Assembly: GCA_019925105.1 (NCBI GenBank)
Contig: JAHGAU010000017.1
Coordinates: 62,001-126,000, forward strand
Length of the DNA: 64,000 nucleotides
Source of the DNA: Niebla homalea
Taxonomy: Eukaryota > Ascomycota > Lecanoromycetes > Lecanorales > Ramalinaceae
Direction of reading: 5' to 3'
Made by a program: the position numbers and the translations under genes. Below the pieces are notes generated by a model. That model did not search any database, was not told the DNA's origin, and worked only from the letters and a program-made list of their open reading frames with translations. Of the stretch, positions 48,332-61,517 are shown one piece after another. Within the stretch, counting starts at the first letter, position 1. The number at the start of each line of letters is the position of its first letter.

Positions 48332-51300
48332 TGTGGGTTATGGGAGGTCGAAGGGAGGTTTTTGGAAGGGGTAGCTGTGGTCAATTATTCGCACGCCGGG
48401 GTCAGCACTAGGTGTTGAGATCGTGGATGTCGTGGGGGAAGGGAGGAATTGTGTGGTGCAAGAGCTGGTGATGGGGGGACGAGTAGGTGCGCTAAAGAAT
48501 GAAGCTAGCCCTAAGCGAGCTTGGCGGAGCAGAGCCGCATTACGCATGCTTCTTGGCGGCGGGGAAGAGCTCCGGCGCCTTTCCTGGTGTCGCCCGCCTT
48601 GGCGTTGACTCACGGTGTGCAGAAGCGTCAATCTAGCCATCTCGGACCAGGGGCTAGCCAGGAATTAGTGACGAGATACCTTTGAGGGCAGGAATATGCT
48701 GGCTTAATTGGTGCCCGCCCTCCCCGATGCAGGTTTGAGATCTCTCGGGCAAGTCCAAAAAGGAGGTGGGTGGGTAAGCATTGCTGGCCTAGCTTCTAGC
48801 GTAGGAATTGGGGCCAGGAGCACATCCTGACATGTTCTTCGGGAGTACATGTGAGCCGCACAACTAGGCGTCCCAATTCCTCGGAGAGCGGCTGTGCAGG
48901 ACAGCCAATGATCCAAATGCCACAAGATTTCATCATAGAAATTGGCTGCATCAAGAAATCTATCGTAGATTGCTTTGAATTATGCAATATATCACGGGTG
49001 CTACCGCATTATCTCGAAGTTGAGTAATGCAGGTATGTGTACATATTGCGCCTCTCAGTGCAGTCATCTCTACAGCGAGGTATCCTCCCAATCAATCAAT
49101 CACTTTCCCCCGATCCGTTTCCTTAGTCCCGGAAGAAGCATCATATGCATGTCCTCTCAGCTGATGGGCAGTGCTCGGGAATCATTGCCCTCCCGCCGAG
49201 CGTACATCTCTCAAACCCATTCTCCTTAGCATTGATCCGCGTCGAAGTCGAAGCACTCCCTGCAGCAACAAACTTGATCATGTTCTGGACCTGTGGTGAA
49301 CTGTGCGCCTATGCTATTTAGACACTGGGTTTGCTGAGCGCCGACACTCGATTTCCATTCGCGATGGGCATTGTTGGATCTTTGTCCAGGTCCTTCTTGA
49401 GTAGTGCTAGATGTCGAGTGCCTAGTGGTTGTCTGGCAATGTGGTTCGGCTTGACGCCCCTGATTGAGAGATTGTGGCCTTCATCATGTTGTCAGAGGAC
49501 CCGTTTCTTGTACAAGCATCAATGTCATATACCGCGATTGTGTGTCTTGCAAAGTTCTCTCGGATGTGGGACACATCATGCGAGGTCTGACTCAACTGTG
49601 ATCGAACCTGGCAATTTGATAGTTGCAAGGGTTGCCAAATTTCCGTGCGAAACTGCGGCGAAGGTAGAAGGTGTGCCAGAGTATGATGGTCAGGAACGAT
49701 GCAAAGTTGGCACTGTCAAGCGTCGAGGAAACACGGCATTATATATGCACAATTCTTTCAGACGCCAATTTTTGACCAAGTTGATTCTTCGAAGGTAACC
49801 CCTACGAGGTCCATGCTATGTTGAATCACATCACATGTTGATAACAGCCAGTGCAATTTGCACCCGGGCTAGCGGCTTGGAAGGGGCTGGTCAGGTTGTT
49901 TCTCCCTCTTCCAACTAGCATGCGCCGGTGCAATGTCATCTCTGCAAGTTCCTTGAGACGGATGACGTGGACAACGACCTCGTTTTCGTTCATGAGACCT
50001 GACCGGGTCTTAGTGCCGTAGATTACTGCAGGTACCCACTGAGATCAACCAGAGTACCTCACTTAGTCGTCTCATTGAGGCACTTCGAACTATGGTTAGA
50101 GGCACATTGTTGCATGTAACTTGTCTTTTGCTTGAGATGCCTGTGCAGCGATAGACGCTAATCCATGTCTTTGACGGGTCCTGCAGTGAGCTTCACCGAG
50201 CTGTTGGACTCGCAACATCCCTGCAACTTTATGCGGGGATCGTCAGGTTCGGCTTCCTATTTGCCAATTTCGTTTTCTACCGATGTTGGTCACTGGTCAC
50301 AGGCAAGCCTAATGCACATCTGATCGTATGTAGTCATATCCCTGTAATGGATCAATCGAATCAAGCGGAGGTATCTTAGCGGTAGATCAGGTCAGTGATT
50401 ACGCCAAAGCAAGTACCACTTGCTGGCTCTGCGCTGTAGAACTGATCAAACCAAAGCGATCATACGGTAAGTCTCGCATTCAGAGACTCGATACATGAAG
50501 CCATGGCCAGATGGCAGGACATTGAATACATCGTTCCGATAACCCGCTCTTCTCATGATCGCATGCGGTGCGGATCGGATTTGCGGTACCATAGAGCAAG
50601 ACGCCTGAATTTTCTTGTGGCGACCATAGCCATTGAGCGTTTGGAAGCCACGGGGGAGGCCCTTTCAGTGACGTTATTAATCTCGGATTCATGGGTATCG
50701 TATACAGAACGAAGTCACTCAAAAGGAGATGAAAAAGTCGTCATCATGTCTGCATGGCTTGATCTTCCCTGATGATTGCGGAAGCGTCTCCTCAGGGTTC
50801 AGGGTACCTTTGTGCCTTCGTAGGATATCATAGGTACATGATAGGCAACGTCGCGGGTGGCGTTCATTTACTCTCCGGAGCCGCCATGAATGTTTGCCTA
50901 CTTTGCCTCGCTAATCAAAAAGAGGATCTCTACTCCGTCTGTCGCGCCCTGTTTGTATGGTGGTCGTCATATGTTTCTAGACCTTTACCCCGCACGCAGG
51001 GTTCGCAACTGGCAATGCCGAGTCTCCGACCCACGTGATCCCAGCAGGGACGAAAGCTAGCGGGACCTCAACGAGCTTAGCGTAAGATAGCAGAGTCGCC
51101 ATCTTCTTTGGACATCGTGAGGTTGCATGTACAAGCTCTACCATGGGTTAGCAATCTGCGTGATAAAGAATCAAGCCTGTCATGTGGCTGATGTGATGTC
51201 CATCATCTCAGCTGGCCATGACCTTGATGGTTTTCACCGCCTTTTCCACCATGATGCATTGCTTGAAGGTCATTCAGTGTCAAGACGACCCTTGGAACGA

Positions 51301-52316
51301 CACCAATCTCCAGCGGCTGCACGAGAGTATCTTGACGCTGCCTATCAATTCATCTGACCACATTTAAGCTGGTGTGTCAAACAGTAAGCAATTGTTTGGG
51401 CGACTCGTGTGGAGCGTCACTTGGAAAAGGCAAACTCCCACACTTTGGTCTTGCCAACGCAGTCAAGTTGAAACCGACCGACGCTTGATGTTTAAAGGGC
51501 GCTGGGGGTTGGTCTGTTGCGACGATAGAAACCAAAATGGTGATGCCACAGGTAAAGAGCGCGAATCCAAGCAAATTGAATCAACAACTACTCTGGCAAT
51601 TGCGAAGACAACGCAGGAATGTATGCTGCGTCTGTCCCCGCTAGTTCTAGCACGATCCTTGTTCAGGTCCCAAAAGTGGCGACTTTCACAAGACGCACAG
51701 TTCACCACGGCAATGTCATCAAAAGGCATGTCAGACGCATCGCTTGGCAAGATAGCCAATCCCCATTACTCTTATGCACGATTTCTCTTGACACTCGCTT
51801 CCAACTTAGTCCTTCGACGGAAATTCCAAGCTATCTTCAAGGGGCCAGACAGGGTATCAAGCGAGCATGTGGGCAGATGGACCTAAGCAAGTGCGACATC
51901 AAAGTTTGGTCTGACATGTCACATGCCTAGGTTCCCGGAACGCACCTTTCCCAGGCCGAGCGCAGGGATTTTTCCAACGCTGACTACCGATGCCGCGAAG
52001 CTTTCAGGAACAAGGTAACTTCCGTCTCGTACCTGGGTCCTGAATCCTTAGACCGTGCAAATCTAGCGCAGCTTATCTCACTGCGCATGGCGGCAGATGG
52101 GACGTCGGATTTCTTGGTCTTCGGATCTGCTTACTTCAGCATGAGCATTTCCACCCTGGCTTGCCTCAGTCCCTCAGACGCTACGTAGATTCGGGCTAGA
52201 TAGTGGCTGACAAATGGCCCCTTCTTCTACGCGTCTAAGCTCAGAACTCTGAATTCTTGCCAGATCCGCCTTATTTCCTATTTTTTATATATAAAATTTT
52301 TTACGTTGAAGCCTGG
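48332..52316. other. 4-kb gene-poor region between RPS2 and the retrotransposon
   Basis: The first few hundred bases are the presumed RPS2 promoter. After that no open frame above about 170 codons and none recognisable. Composition is ordinary up to about 52280, where it turns abruptly AT-rich at the border of the retrotransposon. Confidence 0.4.
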
Positions 52317-52321
52317 GGAAC
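52317..52321. repeat. left target-site duplication GGAAC
   Basis: GGAAC stands directly before the left LTR and again directly after the right LTR at 61513-61517. Confidence 0.85.
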
Positions 52322-52690
52322 TGTTAGACAGGTCCGCCGGCTCACAGCTGGCGGGGCTAGTTAAAAGGGGTTTGTAGAAGACGTAAAGTATAACTGTAAA
52401 TCTAATGCTTAAATTCAAAAGGTAGATTAATTCTTAAGGAACTATAAACTGGCTAAACGTAAACCTATCTTAAATAGCCAGTTCCAAGGGTAACTTAAAT
52501 TACAGTAATAATAACTTTAACCTTAATTATAATTACGTATACCTATATATAAAAGGCTTAAACTCTTAAAGCCTTTAATTCTAAAAGTTACCGCTTAAAT
52601 AGCTATATTACTTAATTATAGCCCTTAAATAAGCCGGTACTTAATATACTTAATATACGTTAAGCACTTATTAAACGTTAAACGTTAATA
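52322..52690 (-). repeat. left LTR (3' LTR of the element), 369 bp
   Basis: Begins TGTTAGACAGG and ends CGTTAATA on the plus strand. It pairs base for base with the right copy at 61144-61512, same length, and the differences I checked are transitions. Its outer 80 bases keep more G and C than the same part of the other copy. Confidence 0.88.
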
Positions 52691-53597
52691 ATATCTCCCT
52701 TTTTATATTTTAATCCTTAAAAATAAAAATTATATAAATAAATAACAATATTATAAAGAAAACGTTAACGCGTAACCGGTATATATATAAGGCTCGTTAA
52801 AAACCTATTATTAAAACCCAATAAAAAAAGGGTAAAAAAAAGAAAATCCATACGTATACTTTAAAATACGTATTAAGAACGTTATTTAATATATTAAACG
52901 TAATAAAATATTATACGTTAATATATAATTAACGTAATATAATAAAGCTTATTAAAAACCCCCTTATAAAACCTAATAAAAAAAAATTAAGAAAAGAGTT
53001 TTAATAATATTAATTAATAATTAAATTGTTATTTAAGAATTTACTTATTAATTTATTACGGCGTAATAACGGTTAAATAATAAAAAATTTATTATTATTT
53101 TAAACTTCTTCTTTTTCTTTCCTTAATAATTTTAATAACTTTTATAAATATATTATACGTAAACTTTAATTATAATACTTAATTAATATATAAAAATAAC
53201 TTTTATCCGTATTTTTATTATTATTATAATAAGTTATATTAATTATATATGAACGTTTATATACTTAATATAATAATAATCCGTAATAATAATAAATAAA
53301 TATACATTAATATAATATAAATAAGAAAATAAAATAAATATTATCTTAATATTTTAACGTATAATACTTATATAATATAATAATATTTTATTAACGCTTT
53401 ACGATAAAAATATACTTATAATTAAATAAAAGTTAATAATATATAAATACTTTATATTTTATATATTTTTTATAAAATAAATTTTATATTTATAATATTA
53501 ATTTTTATAACCGATATAAATTTAAAAGCTATAATAACCGTTATTATATTATAAGATTATATCGTTATTAAAGCGTTAATATTTTAATTAAATATAA

Positions 53598-53700
53598 TTC
53601 CCGGAAGCGACTCCCGTCCCGGTGCTGGAATCCGAGGTCTTCATACCACCAATGGAGCTGGCCCTTGACCAAATAGTCGCCTAGGCGAGGCTTAAAAGGG
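53598..53700. other. GC-rich island inside the AT-rich element
   Basis: About 100 bases of ordinary composition, including intact CpA words, in the middle of RIP-mutated DNA. I tried to read it as a tRNA on the minus strand and could not build a cloverleaf, and found no flanking duplication. It may be a later insertion or a segment that escaped mutation. Confidence 0.5.
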
Positions 53701-54881
53701 GTACGAACTTAGCCACGCTAATAGGAAACGAACGTATTCGTTAAAACTATAAGAGGCCGCGGATAAAAAGGCGTAAAGAAGCGGTATTTACCCCTTTTAT
53801 AAAAGTTAAACTGGAGTAAGCCAAGAAAGAGGTCAACCTAACTTACGTTTAAGAAGTTAACGTAAAAGTATACGGACTCTTACTTAAAGTAAAAACGGCA
53901 GAAAAGAAGAAAACTATAAAAATAAAGTTAACGGTAATTATCCTATAAATTAAAGGGAAATAAATAAAGCGTTAACGTAAATATAAAGAATCGATCCCTT
54001 AAGGGCAACGATACCCGGCTTTAAATAACAATAAAGTTATTAATAAGTATCTCCGGCGTTATAGGATTATAAGGAAAGGTAATAACGCGTTAATAATTTA
54101 ACTCCGGATAAATAAAAACGGCTTAATTTACTTCCTTTCTATTATATACGCCGGTAGCCGGATTAACGTTAATTATAAATATGGATAGCAGAAGTAGGAT
54201 GCTATATACGTATTAATTTCCTGTTTACTATTTAAGGAGCTTAAACCGGGGCTAATTAAAAGGGTAAAGATTAACGATTATCGTTAAATACTTATTAATA
54301 AAAAAGGTATTAAGGCGGCTATTAAATTTATAATAGTTACGGGCTTATTACTATAATTTAACTTAATTAAAAAAATAAATAAAATAATTAAAGATTTAAT
54401 TAAGAAACTTCATTATTAACTTAAGGATAAAAAGCAGCGGCGGAAAAACTGCACTTAATAAGGGGCTAAAGGGGCTATAAATATTAAAGTAATATAAAAG
54501 GCGATACTATATCGGTTAATAAAGTTATACGATTAAAATAATAATAACCTACGTATTAATAAGGATATTTAATAATATAATCGGAATTTCAAAATTTTAA
54601 TATTAAATAGACCCGTAAGGTAACGGAAGAGCAATAAATTTAAAAGCAATTTTTAAGTGGATTTAGTCGTAATATTATAGGTTTTCTTAAAAAAGGCATA
54701 TAAATAAATTTTTACTCTTTAAACGGCTATAAATACTCTTAACCCTTAAAATGAAAGTAAAGGCTGGGTAAATACCGGTTTTTATTCTTAATATAATAAA
54801 TATCGGGTTTTTACGGTTATTAATAAGGTTAAATAGCCGAGTGTTAAGGAACGCCGGAATTGGCCTAGCTAGATCCGTAAT

Positions 54882-54903
54882 ATAAATCAATCAATCAATC
54901 AAT
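54882..54903. repeat. AATC tetranucleotide repeat
   Basis: About five AATC units in a row inside the AT-rich element; the retained CpA words suggest expansion after RIP ended. Confidence 0.8.
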
Positions 54904-55670
54904 AATTCCCGGATAAACTTATTAAGAAAATACGTAAAATAATACGTAAGCTTAATTAAGCGTTACGGCCCCGGAAAAAATCTTATTTATTACGTTAATA
55001 TAATAAACTCTTTTATAAATTTAAAGCTTAACGTAAGTTATACGGATATATAAAAGCGATATATTATATAATTAAGCCGGTATATCGTTATATCCGATTA
55101 AAAACTTATAAATCAATAATAACCCTTAAAAAAGAAATAAAAAAGTAATCGTTTTAAACTTTTATTATAAAGGCGGAAATCGTTAAATTTAAAGTAAAGG
55201 TATATATTAATATAACGATAACTTAACGTTAACATTAATATCTTTTAAATAAAGAATAATACGGAAAAAAACCAGGCTTTTTTTATTAATTATCCCGTCG
55301 ATTATTCTGAATTTAAAAGCTTTAAGACAGACAAAGATAAAAAGGAAAATATAAAGATAAAAAAAATATAATTTATTTTAATAACGACGGTTAAAAAATC
55401 GGCCTTAATTCCGGAGAATAATAACTCCGGAATATATTAAAGAGCTTTTTAACCCATTAATATTAAGGTTAAATTAACCTTAAAATAAAAAAGGAATAAA
55501 AAGGTAAAGTTATTATATTTTATTTAATCCGTTAATATTTATCCGGCTTTAAAAATATAAAAAAAAAAGAAAAAAAGAAAAAGCAGAAAACCCATTACGT
55601 TAATACGATAACACTATAAATTTTTTTAATTTTCTTTACGTATATTATAAGTATTTAACGTTTAACGTTT

Positions 55671-55833
55671 TGTTATGTGCAATGTGCGCATGCCAAGAGC
55701 TTGTCGGGTACTAGCACCAAAAGGGTATAGTGGCTTGGCGCGCACACTCATATTGCGCACCTTCATAGCTAGGTAGACACTCATCATACATATTACACCC
55801 ACCTTTTTACCTCAGTACTTCCAGTACCTGACA
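55671..55833. mobile_element. nested solo-LTR-like insertion, 163 bp
   Basis: A segment of normal composition that starts TGTTATGTGC and ends ACCTGACA, so it has TG..CA ends, and is flanked by a perfect 5-bp duplication CGTTT (55666-55670 and 55834-55838). It sits within RIP-destroyed DNA yet keeps many CpA and TpG words, so it arrived after RIP ceased or was too short or too rare to be mutated. These are the features of a solo LTR left by recombination, or of a very small non-autonomous LTR element. It carries no coding sequence. Confidence 0.8.
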
Positions 55834-56979
55834 CGTTTAAATACTTATAGTCTATATATTATTAAATAATAATATAAATATAATATTATAGCCCTCGGAA
55901 TATTAATTAAACTATAATATATTTTAATTAATCCTTAATTATTAATACTTTAACTTTAATTTTTTTTAACTTAATATTAATTTATTAATAAACGTTTTTA
56001 AACGCTTATAGTTTATTTTTATGCTTTTATATTTATGGTATTATTATATCCGTAAATTAATTATTATAATTATAATAAATAAATAAACGTTATTATGACG
56101 TTAATTATATTAAGTATATCGTATTTTATTAAATAAAACTATAATAAATCCTTAATAATTTACGTAAAAAGAAAACGTATTAATAAAGTAGCTTATAATA
56201 TTAATTATTATATATAATTATTAATTATAATATAAAACTCTTAATTATTATAACGTTAATTTTATACCCGTTTCCTTTTTTTTTACGTTATTTTATTATA
56301 TTACTTTTATAGCTTTTATACGTTATTTAAATTATCCGTTAAAACCTATTAATTATATTTAGAGTTTTAATTAAACTATTTAACTTTATATTAAATACCC
56401 CGGAAATTCTTAATATAATCCGTAATTTCCTTAATCTTTTATTCTTCTTTATTATCGATAAGTTTTAAAGGATATATTATTATTTCCGCCGTCTTATTAT
56501 TAATTCAGGTATAATATAACTTAAAAAAAGAAATATAAATTATGAAATAAATATAATAACTTATAAAAAGGAAAAAACGGTACGTTTATTATCCAATCTT
56601 ATCGTTAATTTTAAAGGGTTTAATAAATTAAAATATAAGTTTTTTACTTAATTATTTAAGTTTAAAATTCTTAATATTTAATGTTATTAAATCGTTAACG
56701 TTATATAACTTTAATTAATATTTTTTATTATAAGTTTATTTAATCGATTTTAATATACGGTATTATCGTTCCGTTAACTTTTTATAAATATTATTTAGAA
56801 TTTTAACTTTTTCTTTTATTATAAATATTTTTTCCTTAATAAGTTTATTCTTAAACTTAAAGTAAATTTTAAAATTATATTTATAATTAACGTAAAAAGG
56901 GTTATATCTTAAACTTAAATAATATATATTTATATAAGAATATTTAATTATCGGTAATAAATTTACTTAATTTATTTAC

Positions 56980-57370
56980 TTTAAACCGGTAAATATTCTT
57001 AAATATTATTTTATTTTTTAATTTTAACGCTCCGTTTATTTATTAATTTAAGGATAAAATACGGTATTAAGTTTACGTATTATCTTTAAATAATAATATA
57101 TTAAACCTTAGTAACTACTTATAAAAACGGAGCCTTTATTAATAACGATCCCGTTTAATATATTATGCTTAAAAAAACCTTCTTAAATAATAATTTAATT
57201 AACGTAATAACGTTTATACTTTTTATTATAAATAAATAATAATATATCTTTATATAGCGGTTTACGATTATTAAGATTAAGTTATAAATTTACTTTTTAC
57301 GTTTATTAAAGGGTAAATTAATAACGAAATCTATAGTTAATTCCTTTTATAACTATACCGGGGGAAAAAA
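56980..57370 (-). pseudogene. integrase remnant of the Gypsy element
   Basis: Minus-strand translation with stops gives the order ELTIDFVINLP, then a segment beginning KGSVF, then a HPQTDGQTERQN-type string (here INKQTERQN), which is the core of retroviral-type integrase. Many codons are altered by G-to-A and C-to-T changes and no open frame survives. Confidence 0.75.
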
Positions 57371-58729
57371 TTAAGTTAATTCATTATAAAAACGATAACG
57401 GTATACCTTAATTCTTTAATTTATATTATATATCTTAACGTAATCCGTTACTTAAACTTTTAAATTATTTTAATAATATTTCCGGGTTAATAATTTATAA
57501 GTTTTATTAACGTTAAAATAATTTATTAATTTATTATTATAATATTTATTAATTAATTCTTTTTAAATTATTCCGTTTTTAAAAATATATAATTAATTAT
57601 TATACTTAATAAGGTTAATTAAGTTAATACTTTAGGCTTTATTAAGTCGTAAATAATCTTTAACCGGCTTAATAACGGCTTTTTTAATTCTATAAGTAAA
57701 TTTATCGTTAACTTATAAATCTTTAATAAATTATTATATTAAGACTGATTTTTTATAAACGTTTTTAAATAATTAACGTATTTCCTTCCGTAGGATAATA
57801 ACTTAAATATCCTTTAATATAAGTAAAGGCGTATAGCTTATAATTACGGCCCGCCGGAGTTCCGGTAGCTCTTTTAATTAAAAAGTAAACTTATTTTATA
57901 ACGTAAGAAAAAAAAAAATATTAAAAAATAAGATTTTTTCATAATTTAAACGTTTTAATAATGGATTAATAAAGTTTATTTTATTTTAGCGATAAAATAC
58001 TTTAAAGTTATAATTAATAAGTTTTAAGGTTTATTTAATTTAACGTAAGCTTAAAGCCGGCTACTTTATAAACCCTTAAAGGTTATTATAATTCATTTAT
58101 ATTTAAATAATTTTAACGTTTCCTTTTAAGTAATAACGTTATTACTTAAATACTATAACGATAATAAAAAGTTTTTAATTATATATTTTATAATTTTATT
58201 TAATAAATTATATTTTCCGGGATTAATAAATTATTAAACGTTAATAACCCTCTTTAAACTATTAAGATAAAATACCGGCGATAGTAAAATTGGACGTATT
58301 AATCTTTATCCGTACCCTTTTTTCTAGGTCGAAGTAACGGAATAATAGCGTATTACTAAATATATTATATAATTAATTAAACGCCGCCGTTATTATGTTA
58401 TTCCACTTTAATAGCCTAGTTTTTTTTCTTTTTTTACTGCCTTTAAGTAAACTTATTAAAGGTTTAATTATCCTTAAGTACTTATAAATAAAACGTTTAT
58501 AAAAGTTGGAAAACCTTAAAAAAACCTGGATATCCAGGTAAGTCTTTAAGGTAAGTTAATCCTTAATTGCCTTAATACGTTCCTAGTCCATTTATATCCC
58601 CTTTATAGAAATTATAAATCCTAAAAACTTAACTTAAATAATATTAAATTAATATTTCTTTAAGTTAATATAGAGTTAAAATTAACGTAATTAATTAAGG
58701 ACTTATTTAATATAATATTAGTAATCCGT

Positions 58730-59110
58730 TAACTTTTTATTAAAAATAAAAATATTATTAAAATAAATTATATAGGTTACGTCGATAAATCTAATAAAAG
58801 CTTAATTAATATAGGCTTAAAAAGTCGCCGGGGTATTTATTAATTTAAATAATATAATTAAATACTTAAAATAATTATAACGTATACGGAACGTTATTTT
58901 CTATTTATTACTTTATTTAATTTAAAGCCGGTAATAAATATCCTTAAAATTTAACTTAATAAACCATAAGGAGCCATTTAACCGGTTTAAAATCTTAATA
59001 ATTAAAAGTAATAAGTATCGATTTTTAACCGTAACCGTATTTAAACCCCGGTAATCCATATAAAAATAAAGGCCGCTATCTTTTTTTAAAATAAAAAGGA
59101 TAAGGGTATT
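58730..59110 (-). pseudogene. reverse transcriptase remnant of the Gypsy element
   Basis: Minus-strand ghost reading includes an LILFILKKD stretch, MDYRGLN, VKNRY and a WFIKLNFKDIYYR segment, followed downstream by a box reading YFNN where active enzymes have Y-x-DD. Asp-to-Asn changes are what G-to-A transitions produce. The copy cannot be functional. Confidence 0.8.
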
Positions 59111-61143
59111 TATAGGGGACGTTAAGTAATAAATCCAACCCTGGGTTAAAATATTATTAAAATATTGTTAAAGCTTCGTTAACTTAATCCTAAATAGGTT
59201 ATATAAAGGTTTATAAGGTAGATCCCTTTTATTTAAATTAATTATATAATTACCCTTTTTTAACTTAAATAAGGTATTAATTATTTTATTAAAAGGGATA
59301 TTTACGTAATTATTTAATTCTTACGGAATAATTAAATTAATAAATTTTTATATTACGGTTATACTTATAAAACCTTAAATAGAACTTTACGGTACCTTTT
59401 TTAAGGGCGCCATTATTACGTTAATATATATAATTATAAAGATATTATTAATTTTTATTAAAGTTTAATTAAACTTTTAAATATTATTAATTTATAAATT
59501 ATTAAATTTAACTTTAAAACGCTATTAATTAACCGCCGGATTAAATATAATTTCAAAAGACTTTAATATAAAAAGACTTAAAATTATGTTTAATCCGTTT
59601 CAATCTATAGTATAGAAAAGTATTTTATATAACTTCATTTATTTTCAATTATTAATTAAATTATACTATAATCGATAAACCTTATAATAATAAACCTTAT
59701 TATTATTAAATAATTTAATTTATAATAAAACGGTGGGAATAAACTATAAGTCTTATTAAATTATAAACCGTTATTAAATTAAATTTATTTAAACTTTTAT
59801 ATTTAATAATACTATAAATAACTATTAATTACCCTTAAGCTTTATTTAACCTTTAATATAAAAAGCAGGGTTAATTTTTATTAATTTTTATTTTAACTCT
59901 GGCTTCGAAACGCCATTAAAGCGTTAACGTTTTTTAACTTAATATACTTCTTATTTATAGTATTTACGGTTATAACCTTAACGTTATTTTTTTTAAGATA
60001 ATTAAATAAAATATAGCTTTTTTTATAATAAGTAAAATATTCAAAATCCTTATATATTAGATTAAGTTTTAATTCAGCTTTACGTTTCTTACCACGTTAA
60101 TTATTAATTTTAATAAAACGAGCCGGCTTTACGTTATCGTTCTTAGGCCTTAATACCTTATTGTTAAAAGATTTACCTTTATTAATTAAACGGTTAACGT
60201 TAATAATAACGGTTATAATAGAACGTTTTAAGTTTTCTTTTTATATAATAACCGCCGTTATGATAACGTTATAAGTATTTAAAACGTTTCCGATAAAAAT
60301 AATTTTAAACTTTAAGTTTAATAATAACTTTATAAAAAGCGTATAAACCTTAAATTTATTTAATAAAATAAATAAATCTTTTTTAATTATTTTAAGATAA
60401 CTATAAAAAATAATAACCTTTTAATTTAACCGTTATTTTATATCCTTAAAACGTTTATAATAAAATAGCCGGCGGTTCTTTAAATTAATTATTTAATTTA
60501 TAAGTTTAACTTTAAACTCTTTAAAAATAAAAATCCAAATTAAAAGAAAATCCGGGTTTTAAATAGTATAATTAATAAACTATAAATAATATACAATTTT
60601 AATATAATTATTTAAGAAATAATCTGGACTTAATAGGAAAGACTTTTCTATAATAATAAATTACCGTTAATATTTACCTTTAAACTTACCCATATACTTA
60701 AATAAAGTGGCCGGCTTAAAGGACTTATTATACTTAAGGGGTAAAAAAATACTTATAGTTTATTAAGCGGCGGCGTAATACGTCCTTAATAAAAGGCTTT
60801 TAGTACCTTAATTAATACTATTAAAATTACGAAAAGAAAACGACGTTTAAAAGCTTTAATTTTATTCTTTTAATTAATTAACTTCCTATCTAAGTTTTAA
60901 CGTTTAAATTTTAATTAAAGTTTCGTTATACCGGAGTTATACTTATTTTAAGCGGTTTAAGTTAATTTAACGTTTAACCAACGCTTTATATAATGCGATA
61001 CTTCCTTTAAAGGGAGGTTTTTAACTTAATCCTTAAATTAATCCTTAAAGGTTTTTATTATTAATTACTTTTATAAATCGTTCCGGAAAGTAAAAAAATA
61101 TATTTTACTTTAAACTTTTTATTTTAAAAAAAAAGAATTAGAA

Positions 61144-61512
61144 TATTAAATAAGTCCGCCGGCTTATAATTAACGGGATTAATTAAAAAAGGTTTATAAA
61201 ATATGTAAAATATAATTATAAATTTAATATTTAAATTTAAAAAATAAATTAATTCTTAAGGAATTATAAATTAATTAAACGTAAGCCTATTTTAAATAGT
61301 CGGTCTTAAGGGTAACTTAAATTACAATAATAATAATTTTAACCCCGGTTATAATTACGTATACCCGTATATAAAAAGCCTGAATTCTTAAAGCCTTTAA
61401 TTCCAAAAGTTACCGCTTAAATGGCTACGTTACTTAGCCATAGCCCTTAAGTGAGCCGGTACTTGATATACTTGGTATGCGCTAGGCGCTTGCTGAGCGC
61501 TAGGCGCTAATA
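61144..61512 (-). repeat. right LTR (5' LTR of the element), 369 bp
   Basis: Begins TATTAAATAAG, the transition-mutated match of TGTTAGACAGG in the left copy, and ends GCGCTAATA directly before GGAAC. Its outer 110 bases keep GC-rich words (GCGCTAGGCGC, GCTGAGCGC) that are AT in the left copy. Confidence 0.88.
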
Positions 61513-61517
61513 GGAAC
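61513..61517. repeat. right target-site duplication GGAAC
   Basis: Perfect match of the 5 bases preceding the left LTR. Confidence 0.85.

Larger units (their letters stand above)
52322..61512 (-). mobile_element. full-length RIP-degraded Ty3/Gypsy LTR retrotransposon
   Basis: A 9191-bp element bounded by two 369-bp direct repeats and a 5-bp duplication GGAAC. The interior is extremely AT-rich with TpA words replacing almost all CpA and TpG, the mark of RIP in ascomycetes, and has no open frame longer than about 70 codons. On the minus strand ghosts of pol can be read through the stops: a reverse transcriptase segment around 58730-59110, with DYRGLN and a YLDD-type box now reading YFNN, and an integrase segment around 56980-57370, with an ELTIDF..LP and a QTERQN-like string. 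The order RT before integrase identifies Ty3/Gypsy and gives the orientation. The 5' LTR is therefore the right one. Purine-rich sequence beside the left LTR on the minus strand fits a polypurine tract. Confidence 0.88.

Noticed and set aside
47687..48418. Plus-strand open frame of 243 codons opposite RPS2
   Set aside because: Created by the GC-rich antisense of the RGG tail; RPS2 is unambiguous on the other strand.
53603..53690. tRNA-like look of the GC island on the minus strand
   Set aside because: Neither the anticodon stem nor the T stem reaches the needed pairing; kept only as a composition anomaly.
54687..54890. 67-codon minus-strand frame inside the AT-rich block as a gene
   Set aside because: Chance frame in RIP-mutated DNA with Ile/Leu/Asn/Lys bias and no motif.
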